Assembly: GCA_051294375.1 (NCBI GenBank)
Contig: CM119267.1
Span: forward strand, 2,457,315 to 2,521,314
Source of the DNA: Paraspadella gotoi
Taxonomy: Eukaryota > Chaetognatha
Direction: 5' to 3'
Length of the DNA: 64,000 nt
Position numbers and translations under genes: made by a program. Shown piece after piece: positions 56,691-64,000 of the stretch. The notes under the pieces were generated by a model. That model had not been told where the DNA came from. It did no database searches and saw nothing but the letters and a program-made list of their open reading frames with translations. The number at the start of each line of letters is the position of its first letter. Positions within the stretch are counted from its first letter, which is position 1.

Positions 56691-56768
<78 letters not shown>
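56559..56768. repeat. (CT)n / (GA)n inverted pair (copy 3)
   Basis: Pure CT of about 45 bases and pure GA of about 75 bases, separated by about 90 bases. The arms are perfect reverse complements over the shorter length. Confidence 0.97.
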
Positions 56769-56770
<2 letters not shown>

Positions 56771-57057
56771 TATAGCTTTCCCTTGCCCTTCGGAAGTTCC
56801 TTTTTGATTTCGTTCTTTTTCTCCTTAAATTTTTCTCTTCCAACTTCTTTCGCAACAAAGAATTCACCCATGATTATTTATTTAAATGTTTCCTTATTTT
56901 TCCTATTTTTTCTTTCATTTCCAAAACCGATTCTCTCTCATTCCATTTCATCTAACACCGTTTTTGGTCATGCTAATTTTATGCCATTTCCGTTACACCC
57001 ACTTTGCTCCTCTTAAACCGAGGGTCTTTCCTCCTACTCGTCCATAAACTCTTTCTG

Positions 57058-57116
<59 letters not shown>

Positions 57117-57276
57117 ATCTCAGACAGACATGGGATCCTCCCTTCTTCACTGCTTCGGCCCTTCTCTCCTTTCCTCGGTCGGAAGTGACCAGTGACCACG
57201 CGTCGCCCAAATCCATCAACGTTGGCGATAAAATTAACATCATTTCCGGAAGGAAGGTTGAAAAAAAAAAGGTGAC

Positions 57277-57313
<37 letters not shown>
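57058..57313. repeat. Two (CT)n arrays (copy 3)
   Basis: CT at 57058-57113 and 57279-57313, separated by unique sequence containing GATGGATTTGGG-type blocks on the minus strand. Confidence 0.95.
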
Positions 57314-57317
<4 letters not shown>

Positions 57318-57399
57318 CATTTTCCGGACTCGATGCAAATTTTCGTTCTCCCTTCCTCCACAGTTCCAAGGACGATGAAAATGTTTTCCTTTTCTCTTT

Positions 57400-57697
57400 T
57401 TAGTCGCGCCGCGAGTACTCGCGGAGCAACTCTATAAATCACTTTTCGGTCGGTCCGTCGGTCCGTCGATCGGTTGGTATATCTGTCCTTGGGTCTGTCC
57501 CATTTAAATAAAAAATGCCTATAATTTGCCTATAGTTGATGATTACTCATTTGTTAAGACAGAAAAAAACCTCAATTCTAAGTGTCTGCTAGCGCATGTC
57601 ATATCATGTAACATCATGTCATGTAATGCCATGTCATGTCACAAAAAATACTCGTGATAAGGCAGTCACTGCGGCGCAAGACATTTGAATTACCGTT
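57400..57697 (-). mobile_element. Dispersed repeat family A, reference copy
   Basis: The best full-length copy: palindrome with CCGCGAGTACTCGCGG core (57409-57424), TCTATAAATCACTTTTCGG, (GGTCCGTC)n, TTTGCCTATAGTTGATG, CATTTGTTAAGACAG, an (ATGTC)n stretch (57594-57642), and CACTGCGGCGCAAGACATTT near its far end. On the minus strand it ends hairpin, then GCGACTAAAA. No coding capacity. A hairpin followed by CTRR resembles Helitron 3' ends; the A-run could instead be a SINE tail. Confidence 0.65.
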
Positions 57698-57734
57698 CTT
57701 GTTTTTCTAAATCCTTTATCTCACTCTTTTGCTT

Positions 57735-57736
<2 letters not shown>

Positions 57737-57801
<65 letters not shown>

Positions 57802-57860
57802 GATTATTTTCCCGTCGACCACAAATCGCAGCTTCGTTTCCAAGGTCAATGTTGTCGTCG

Positions 57861-57893
<33 letters not shown>

Positions 57894-57894
57894 T
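57737..57894. repeat. (CT)n then (GTC)n (copy 3)
   Basis: Pure CT at 57739-57796, 55 unique bases, then (GTC)n up to a 25-N gap (57895-57919). Confidence 0.95.
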
Positions 57895-58128
57895 NNNNNN
57901 NNNNNNNNNNNNNNNNNNNTGGTTGCCATCAGCGTCATTCTGCGCCGTCAGCGACTCCACATCTCCCGGTATTTTTGCCGTCAGCTTTGCCGGTCTCGCA
58001 TCTCGTGCAATCTTCGTTTCATTTCAAATCCGCCGCCGTCGTTCGATTCCATCGGGTGCCACCCAAAGCAACGAGCGCCATCTACGCGGGCGGTTCCATC
58101 CGGCGTCGTTTGTTGGCAGCCGAGACGC

Positions 58129-58143
58129 GTCGCTATGGTTACC
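58129..58143. promoter_or_regulatory. X-box-like site
   Basis: GTCGCTATGGTTACC is, on the minus strand, GTAACC-AT-AGCGAC: one perfect RFX half-site and one with a single mismatch. It lies in GC-rich unique sequence (57920-58140). Copy 1 has the same site at 46860 with an inserted base in the good half-site. Confidence 0.25.
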
Positions 58144-58504
58144 GATTAGGAAGGACGCTCCATGAAGAGAGCATGTTGAGTATAGCATGAAGGATAGAGA
58201 GAGAGAGGGGAGCATGGTGATTGGTGAGCAGGGCAAAGAAAGAGAGAGAGAGCGTGGTCTGGGCGAGTAAAGATACGGCGAGTCCCTCCACAAATATTCT
58301 TCGGAAGTAATAATCCTCCGATTAGATATAATATACTTGCCATTGCATAAAGCAATTATAATTACAGTTTTAGTCTATATTCTGTCTTGTTATTGACACG
58401 CAATGAAAGGCCATATTATTATAATTATGTAAATTTATTTATGATAAATAGTAACGACAGTAGCGACAACCGATCTCCATCAAAGGAAAAAGGGGGACAA
58501 GAGG

Positions 58505-58772
58505 AGATGGCACTGATGGCGTTTGAGGCACTGGCAGAATTGATGGCACTGGTGGCATTGATTGCGTTTGAGGCACTGGCAGAATTGTTGGTACTGGTGG
58601 CACTGATGACGTCGGAGGCACTGGCATAATTGATGTCACTGGTGGCACTGATGGCGTCGGGGGCACTGCCAGAATTGATGGCACTGGTGGAACTGATGGC
58701 GTTGGACGCACTGGCAGAATTGATGGCACTGGTGGCATTGATGGTACTGGTGGCATTAGTAGAACTAGTAGC
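58505..58772. repeat. 45-bp minisatellite (copy 3)
   Basis: Five to six direct units starting GGCACTGGCAGAATTGATGG. The period is a multiple of 3, so all six frames are largely open and would give 15-residue repeats (for example INSASASNAISATSA on the minus strand). The plus frame has a TAA at 58627. No start or splice context, and copy 1 is frame-broken. Confidence 0.95.
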
Positions 58773-58819
58773 ATTGGGAAGGAAGGAACTTTGGACGTCG
58801 GTGACCACGGAATTCGAAA

Positions 58820-59666
58820 NNNNNNNNNNNNNNNNNNNNNNNNNNNNNNNNNNNNNNNNNNNNNNNNNNNNNNNNNNNNNNNNNNNNNNNNNNNNNNNNN
58901 NNNNNNNNNNNNNNNNNNNNNNNNNNNNNNNNNNNNNNNNNNNNNNNNNNNNNNNNNNNNNNNNNNNNNNNNNNNNNNNNNNNNNNNNNNNNNNNNNNNN
59001 NNNNNNNNNNNNNNNNNNNNNNNNNNNNNNNNNNNNNNNNNNNNNNNNNNNNNNNNNNNNNNNNNNNNNNNNNNNNNNNNNNNNNNNNNNNNNNNNNNNN
59101 NNNNNNNNNNNNNNNNNNNNNNNNNNNNNNNNNNNNNNNNNNNNNNNNNNNNNNNNNNNNNNNNNNNNNNNNNNNNNNNNNNNNNNNNNNNNNNNNNNNN
59201 NNNNNNNNNNNNNNNNNNNNNNNNNNNNNNNNNNNNNNNNNNNNNNNNNNNNNNNNNNNNNNNNNNNNNNNNNNNNNNNNNNNNNNNNNNNNNNNNNNNN
59301 NNNNNNNNNNNNNNNNNNNNNNNNNNNNNNNNNNNNNNNNNNNNNNNNNNNNNNNNNNNNNNNNNNNNNNNNNNNNNNNNNNNNNNNNNNNNNNNNNNNN
59401 NNNNNNNNNNNNNNNNNNNNNNNNNNNNNNNNNNNNNNNNNNNNNNNNNNNNNNNNNNNNNNNNNNNNNNNNNNNNNNNNNNNNNNNNNNNNNNNNNNNN
59501 NNNNNNNNNNNNNNNNNNNNNNNNNNNNNNNNNNNNNNNNNNNNNNNNNNNNNNNNNNNNNNNNNNNNNNNNNNNNNNNNNNNNNNNNNNNNNNNNNNNN
59601 NNNNNNNNNNNNNNNNNNNNNNNNNNNNNNNNNNNNNNNNNNNNNNNNNNNNNNNNNNNNNNNNNN
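58820..59666. other. 847-N assembly gap
   Basis: The largest gap. The equivalent interval in copy 1 (about 47574-48558) is CT/GA-rich and AT-rich non-coding sequence. Confidence 0.9.
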
Positions 59667-59883
59667 ATATTTTTCTGTTCTCCACCTTTCTTATTCTCCT
59701 ACGCAAGTCCCCATTTTCGCGATATCTTAATGCTGCAAGGGACACTTTTTAAAGCATTTTTATGCAGCAAGGCTCATCTGCGGCATCAGATGCCAAAAGG
59801 CTCCCCTTCTGCGGCATCGAGATGTCGCAAAGCCCCTCTTTTGTGACTTCCATTCATCGCCTGAGATTAATTCCGTTTTCATT

Positions 59884-59884
<1 letters not shown>

Positions 59885-59922
<38 letters not shown>
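59885..59922. repeat. (GAC)n microsatellite (copy 3)
   Basis: Pure GAC/ACG of about 37 bases. Confidence 0.95.
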
Positions 59923-60054
59923 AGATTTGATTTTTGTGTCTTTTGTTTTTTTCGCGAGATTTTTCATCGACTTCCCTTTTATTTTGTCGCTGATGCACCA
60001 AGGCGCCAAGGGCATCGTGCTGCCCTCTCTTGGGAATTTCAAAAGTGATTACCT

Positions 60055-60595
60055 CTGTCTCTCTCTCTCTTTCTCTCTCTCTCACTCTCTCTCTCTCTTT
60101 CTCTCTCAATTTCTTTCTCTTTGGGAATCCCTTTCGGGAATTACATTACCTTTCTTTTTTCTCTATTTCTTTCTTTATTTTTTAATTCATTTTTCACTCA
60201 CTAAGTAATTTTTCTTACGAGGCTTCTCACTCTCTATTTCACTCTTTCCATTTTCCTTTTCTATTTCTCTCATTTTCCTCTTTCCTCCTTTTCCTTCTTT
60301 TCTCTCCTTTTCCTCTTTTCTCCTCTTCCTCTCTTTCCTTTCTTTTCCTCTTTTTTCCTCTTCCTATATTTCTTTTTTTCCCTTTTCTTTCTTTTCTTTT
60401 TCCTCTTCCTCTGCCAAATTTCATCCTTTTTTAAGTCTGCCTCTTGTTCCCCTAATATTTTTTTAAAAAATTTCCGTTTCCTCATTTCCTCACTATTTTT
60501 TCTCCTTTTCTTATCATTTTCTATCTTCCTTCGTCTTTAATTCCTCCTCATCCCTCTCTCCTTTCTTTCCTCTTCCTCTTCCTCCTCCTTCCGTC
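60055..60595. repeat. CT run and pyrimidine tract (copy 3)
   Basis: Interrupted CT at 60057-60115, then TCCTCTTTTCC-type sequence at 60236-60595. Confidence 0.85.
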
Positions 60596-61005
60596 GCGCT
60601 CGCTGATTGGCTCGGATCCAAAGTGGGCGTGGTCGCTCTTTTCCGGGGCTTCGATCCCGCGTCGGGCGGCGAATAACGGGAGGGAGGCGAGCGGTCCGCG
60701 GCGCGGGGCGGTGCGGGGCGGCGCGGGGCGGGGCCTGCGACGAAAAACTGGACGAGGCCCAAAAAAAAGTGTTCATCTGTCAGCCTGGCGGCGATGCGGA
60801 GGCGTGGCTCGGAGCAAAGGCGAAGACGACGATGACGACGACGACGACGACCGGGATCCGCCGTCCCCGAGTAACAAAAAAGGAACAACGGCGCGGGAGG
60901 AATAAAAGGCGGCGGCGGCGGCGGCGGCGGCAGAGGCGGCGGCGGCGGCAGAGGCGGTGGCGTGAAAATCGAAAAAAGACGAGATGGGCGTCGTCGTCTT
61001 TGTCG
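60596..61005. promoter_or_regulatory. CpG-rich promoter-like block (copy 3)
   Basis: Inverted CCAAT (GATTGG, 60605-60610), GGGCGTGG (60624-60631) and GGGGCGGGGC (60725-60734) sit in CpG-rich sequence, followed by (GAC)n at 60826-60850 and (GGC)n at 60908-60958. Such box combinations mark TATA-less promoters in animals, but the triplet repeats also raise GC content. No downstream gene is visible within the window. Confidence 0.35.
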
Positions 61006-61064
61006 TTGCCAAAGTCCGTTTTTCGTTCACGACTCACGAACGACAGAATTGTAATACCCAAGAA

Positions 61065-61165
61065 TTCATCTCATCCTCACTTTATCCTCATCCTCACTTA
61101 ATCCTCATCCTCACTCAATCCTCATCTTCACTTAATCCTCATCTTCACTTAATCCTCATCCGAAT
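61065..61165. repeat. 17-bp minisatellite (copy 3)
   Basis: CCTCATCTTCACTTAAT and CCTCATCCTCACTTAAT units, about six copies. Confidence 0.9.
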
Positions 61166-61257
61166 GTGGTTACTCACGACGTTTTAGTCAAAGGAGAAGA
61201 TTGTGAAAATTTTTGAAACTGGAAAGATTTAAAAAGTTTTGTTAAAACTCTCTTCAT

Positions 61258-61470
61258 TGTTTTTCCTCCCTTCTCCACTTCTTCGCTGCCACCGTCCTCC
61301 TTCTCTTCCCTTCCTTTCTTCTCGCTCCCTTCCTCCTTCCTTCCTTCCCTCCTCCTCCTCTTCCTCCTCCTTTCTCCCCCTTCCCATGCCCCGCTCCCCC
61401 CTCCCCCTTCCCGCTTCCCCTTTCCCCTTGCCCTATCCCCTTCCCCATTCTTACATCTCAAATCTCCATT
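61258..61470. repeat. Pyrimidine tract
   Basis: C/T-rich; the following 61471-61880 is unique with AAAATTTTTGAA-type AT stretches and a GGTCGGTCGGTC patch at 61707-61718. Confidence 0.85.
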
Positions 61471-61919
61471 CTGTTTTTTCCTTCATCTTCATCAATATTG
61501 AGTTTTCTTTTATCATTGCCACAGTAAACCTTTCCAAAATCGCGCCTTACGAGAGGGATAAAAAAAAACAGAATAAATTTCTTAAAGCCGGAAAACATCC
61601 TTTGAAATCTCTTCTTTTCTTTTTTTACTATGAATTTCGTCGATCTACTTTGTCTTAGTCAATCAAGTGAGTCGTTAAGTCAGTACAGTATGTCACATCA
61701 GTCCAGGTCGGTCGGTCAATCGTCGATTGTGGCGGCTAAATTGTTTCCAGCCTCTCGAGATACGTAGCATCAAAAAATTTTTGAATTTGGAAATGAAAAA
61801 AATTTTAAAAATTTAAAATATTAGACAGCGATATAAGCGGAAGATTATTCCCATATTCGGCTTTCTCCCTCAACACATCTTTCGTATCCTTCCCTCCTTC
61901 TCTTGTGGTTGGCTCTGCC

Positions 61920-62895
61920 ATTGATGTAATTCCCCGCCCTCTTTCCTCCTTTCCGCCTCCCTCTTTCTCTCATCCCCTTCTTCCTTTCTCCCTCCTTTTG
62001 TTCCTACCCTCTCTTCTCTCTCCCCTCTCCTCTTTCTCTCTCCTTTTTCTCCTCCTCCTCTGCTCCTCCTCTTTCTCTCTCCCCCCGCTCCTCTAATTTT
62101 TCTCTCCTCTTTTCTCCTTCTCCTCCCTTCCTTCCTCCCTCCTATCTCTCTCCCCTCTCAACTTCCCCTCTTTTTCTCTCACTCTTTCTCCCTTCCTCGC
62201 CTTCCTCCTTCCGTCCTCGCCTCTTTCCGTCTCCCCTCCTTCCCGGTCCCGACGTCCCTCTCTCCTCTTCGTCCTCTTTTCTGCCTTTCCTTGCCCTTTC
62301 CTTCCCTTCCTTCCTCCCCTCCTCTCTCCTCTCTTCCCTCTTTTTTCCTCTGCTTTCTCCCCTCCTTTCCTGTCTCCTCCTCTTGCTTCTCTCTCCTGTC
62401 CACCTTTCCCTCCTCTCTCCCTGTCCTCTTCCCTCCCATCTTCTCAACTCTTTACTCTTCCCCTCCTCCCCTTCCCCTCTTTTTCTCTTCCTCTTTTCTC
62501 CTTCCTCCCTTCCTCCTTTCCTTCCTCCCTCGTTTCTCTCTTCCCCTCTCCTTCCCCCTTCTTTTTCTCCTTCTCTCCTTTCTCCCTTCTCCCTGTCTTC
62601 CTCTCCTCTTTCTGCTCTCCCTACTCCTTCCCCCTCTTCCTCCACTTTCTACTTCCTCTCCTTTCCTCCTTCCCTATCCTTTTTTCCCAGCTTCCTTTTA
62701 CCCTTCCTCCTTCCCTCTTTCTCTGCCTTTCTCACCTTTCCTCCCTTCTCTTCTTCCTCCTTCCCCCTCTTCTCCTCTTCTTCCCGTATTTTTCTCTCCT
62801 CCTTTCTCCCTTCTCCTTTATCCTTTGCTTACTCCCTCCCTTCCTCCCTTCCCTCCTCATCCTCCCTTCCTCCCTTCCCTCCATCTCCTTCCTTT
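61920..62895. repeat. ~1 kb polypyrimidine tract
   Basis: Almost exclusively C and T on the plus strand (CTTCCTCCC-type) with sparse G and A. Ends at 62895, where normal sequence resumes. The long Ser/Pro/Leu-rich plus frames and Arg/Glu/Gly-rich minus frames are artefacts. Confidence 0.95.
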
Positions 62896-62899
62896 CTCT

Positions 62900-63052
62900 C
62901 CGCCACTGAAATCCAAATGAATTCCCGATTGTGATTTTCTATGGCGACGCGTGAACTTCTCGTTTAGATAAGTAAAAACAAATGATTCAGAATCTCGGAA
63001 TAAATGCGTTTTTGAAAGTGGCCGATTTGGCGGAAGCGTGCGGCGTCGCGCG
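62900..63052. other. Unique-looking spacer
   Basis: AT-balanced sequence between two repeat blocks; no gene. Confidence 0.5.
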
Positions 63053-63054
63053 GC

Positions 63055-63765
63055 AGGAGGGGCGGGCGGCAGCGGACGGCAGCGGTCGGCAGCGGGCAGC
63101 ACCGAGCGGCAGCGGGCAGCACCGAGCGGCAGCGGGCGGCAGCGGGCGGCAGCGNNNNNNNNNNNNNNNNNNNNNNNNNNNNNNNNNNNNNNNNNNNNNN
63201 NNNNNNNNNNNNNNNNNNNNNNNNNNNNNNNNNNNNNNNNNNNNNNNNNNNNNNNNNNNNNNNNNNNNNNNNNNNNNNNNNNNNNNNNNNNNNNNNNNNN
63301 NNNNNNNNNNNNNNNNNNNNNNNNNNNNNNNNNNNNNNNNNNNNNNNNNNNNGTGGTAGCACATGTCAACGGGATGTGGCAGCAGCGGAAGAAGACATGA
63401 AAAGCAAAAAGACGGTAGAGGATGATGTGGGCGGCTGGAGTGGCAGCTGGAAGCAGCAAATGGTGGCAACCAGCAGAAAAGGACAGAGGTGGCAGCGGTG
63501 GTAGCAGCCACAGGGAGTGGCAATGGGCTACAGTAGGCTGCAGCAGCAAGTAGCTATGAGCGGCATTGCTTGAAAGCAAGTGGCAGTGAACAGTAGTATG
63601 ATGTGTCTAGCTGCATAAAGCGGCAGTGGGTAGCAGTGGGCGGTAGCGGGCGTCGGCAGTGGGCGGCAGCGAGTGGCAGCGGGCAGCAGCGGGCGGCAGC
63701 AGAGGGCAGCGGGCGGAAACGGTTGGCAGCAGGCGGTAGTGGACGGCAGCGAACGTCAAATTGCA
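63055..63765. repeat. GGCAGCGGGC minisatellite
   Basis: A 10-bp unit GGCAGCGGGC with CAGCACCGAG variants at 63060-63154 and 63600-63760. A diverged version (GTGGCAGC, GGTAGCAGC) fills 63353-63600. Ns at 63155-63352 lie inside the array. Frames are Ala/Arg/Pro-rich artefacts. Confidence 0.9.
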
Positions 63766-63862
63766 AAAGAAACATTTAAAGAATTTTGATTTTAAAATTT
63801 TATTTAATCAAAAGTTTCCTTTTAAATCAATATTATTATTAATTATTACATTCGGCTAGAGA
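63766..63862. other. AT-rich spacer
   Basis: No feature seen. Confidence 0.6.
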
Positions 63863-63869
63863 TGGTCGG

Positions 63870-64000
63870 GCTGTCAGATATAATTTTGGTCTCTCGGTAA
63901 TTATTTTGGTGTCTCAGTCATTTTGGGTCTGTCGGTCATCATTTTGGGTTGGTCGATCATTATTTGGGTCTGTCAGTCATCATTTTGGTCTGTCGGTCAT
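63870..64000. repeat. ~22-bp minisatellite at the window edge
   Basis: Six or more direct units of TCATCATTTTGGTCTGTCGG with T/G length changes (CATTATTTGGGTCTGTCAG). The array continues past the end of the window. Confidence 0.9.

Larger units (their letters stand above)
55010..62000. repeat. Large duplication L, copy 3 (clean)
   Basis: Cleanest version of the repeat. Order: 31-bp array, GGGTGCCAAGGGGG repeat, AAGGAAAAA tract, GCGCTCAGTC array, CT/GA pair, CT arrays, family A, (CT)n, (GTC)n, X-box-like site, 45-bp array, gap, GAC repeat, pyrimidine tract, CpG-rich block, 17-bp array, pyrimidine tract. Gaps at 57895-57919 and 58820-59666. Confidence 0.9.

Noticed and set aside
58425-58808. 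Ser/Ala/Asn-rich protein with 15-residue repeats
   Set aside because: The 45-bp period keeps all frames open; copy 1 is frame-broken, and there is no start, splice or domain evidence.
58630-59846. Long open frames of over 300 codons on both strands
   Set aside because: They run through the 847-N gap, which carries no sequence; the readable ends are minisatellite and short unique flanks.
60607-61101. A 164-codon Arg/Thr-rich frame in L copy 3
   Set aside because: It translates GAC and GGC triplet repeats; the equivalent frame in copy 1 is different.
62142-62934. Ser/Pro/Leu-rich or Arg/Glu/Gly-rich proteins of up to about 200 residues
   Set aside because: Composition artefacts of a polypyrimidine tract; both strands are open for the same reason.
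63055-63765. Ala/Arg-rich coding region
   Set aside because: A 10-bp minisatellite changes frame every unit and is interrupted by Ns.

Overview
This window reads as gene-poor, repeat-dominated DNA from an invertebrate animal nuclear genome. I infer this from AT-rich single-copy stretches, very dense microsatellites, tRNA-derived SINE-like elements, a Tc1/mariner-type element and a Ty3/Gypsy-like pol relic. There is no operon-like packing of open frames. The species cannot be named from the sequence; a crustacean or similar SSR-rich invertebrate is only a guess. Twenty-four N runs break the window, mostly inside or beside low-complexity sequence. No intact protein-coding gene could be supported. 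Nearly all open frames are translations of (CT)n/(GA)n, (GAC)n, (GGC)n or pyrimidine tracts, or they run through Ns.

Layout: 1-2.9 kb holds GAC/GAT repeats, purine tracts, a short 9-bp-periodic stretch that reads as collagen-like Gly-X-Y with one stop, and a CGG-rich patch next to a perfect RFX X-box. From 2.9 to 7.8 kb is mostly AT-rich single-copy-like DNA with two diverged copies of one repeat and a weak LTR/primer-binding-site candidate. From 8 to 21 kb, microsatellites alternate with minisatellites, a cluster of GC palindromes, one SINE head, five copies of a ~200 bp dispersed repeat (family B, counting 22.1 kb) and a ~0.6 kb Tc1-type element between two inverted family-B copies. From 21 to 43 kb there are more microsatellites, several copies of a dispersed repeat (family A) with a CCGCGAGTACTCGCGG palindrome near one end, two small local duplications, a degenerate TTAGGG-like patch, tRNA-like SINE heads and several minisatellites.

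The right third (43.4-62 kb) is one large duplication. Copy 1 (43.38-51.2 kb) matches copy 3 (55.0-62 kb) block by block, and a partial copy 2 (53.73-55.0 kb) abuts copy 3. Copy 1 is about 9 percent longer, mainly through scattered one-base insertions and broken-up CT tracts, as expected of unpolished long-read sequence. Copies 2 and 3 are clean and nearly identical. Between copies 1 and 2 lies a 2.4 kb complex segment that reads as the 3' part of a degraded LTR retroelement ending cleanly inside the repeat. The last kilobase holds a GGCAGCGGGC minisatellite and a TTTTGGTCTGTCGG-type minisatellite that runs off the window.

There is no gene network to describe. The functional candidates are regulatory (a CpG-rich block with CCAAT and GC boxes in both large copies, and X-box-like sites) or mobile-element parts. 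Family A, with its palindromic end, TATAAA-like box and CTRA(A)n terminus, is the best candidate for an undescribed element. The window's most practical lesson is the probable assembly duplication.
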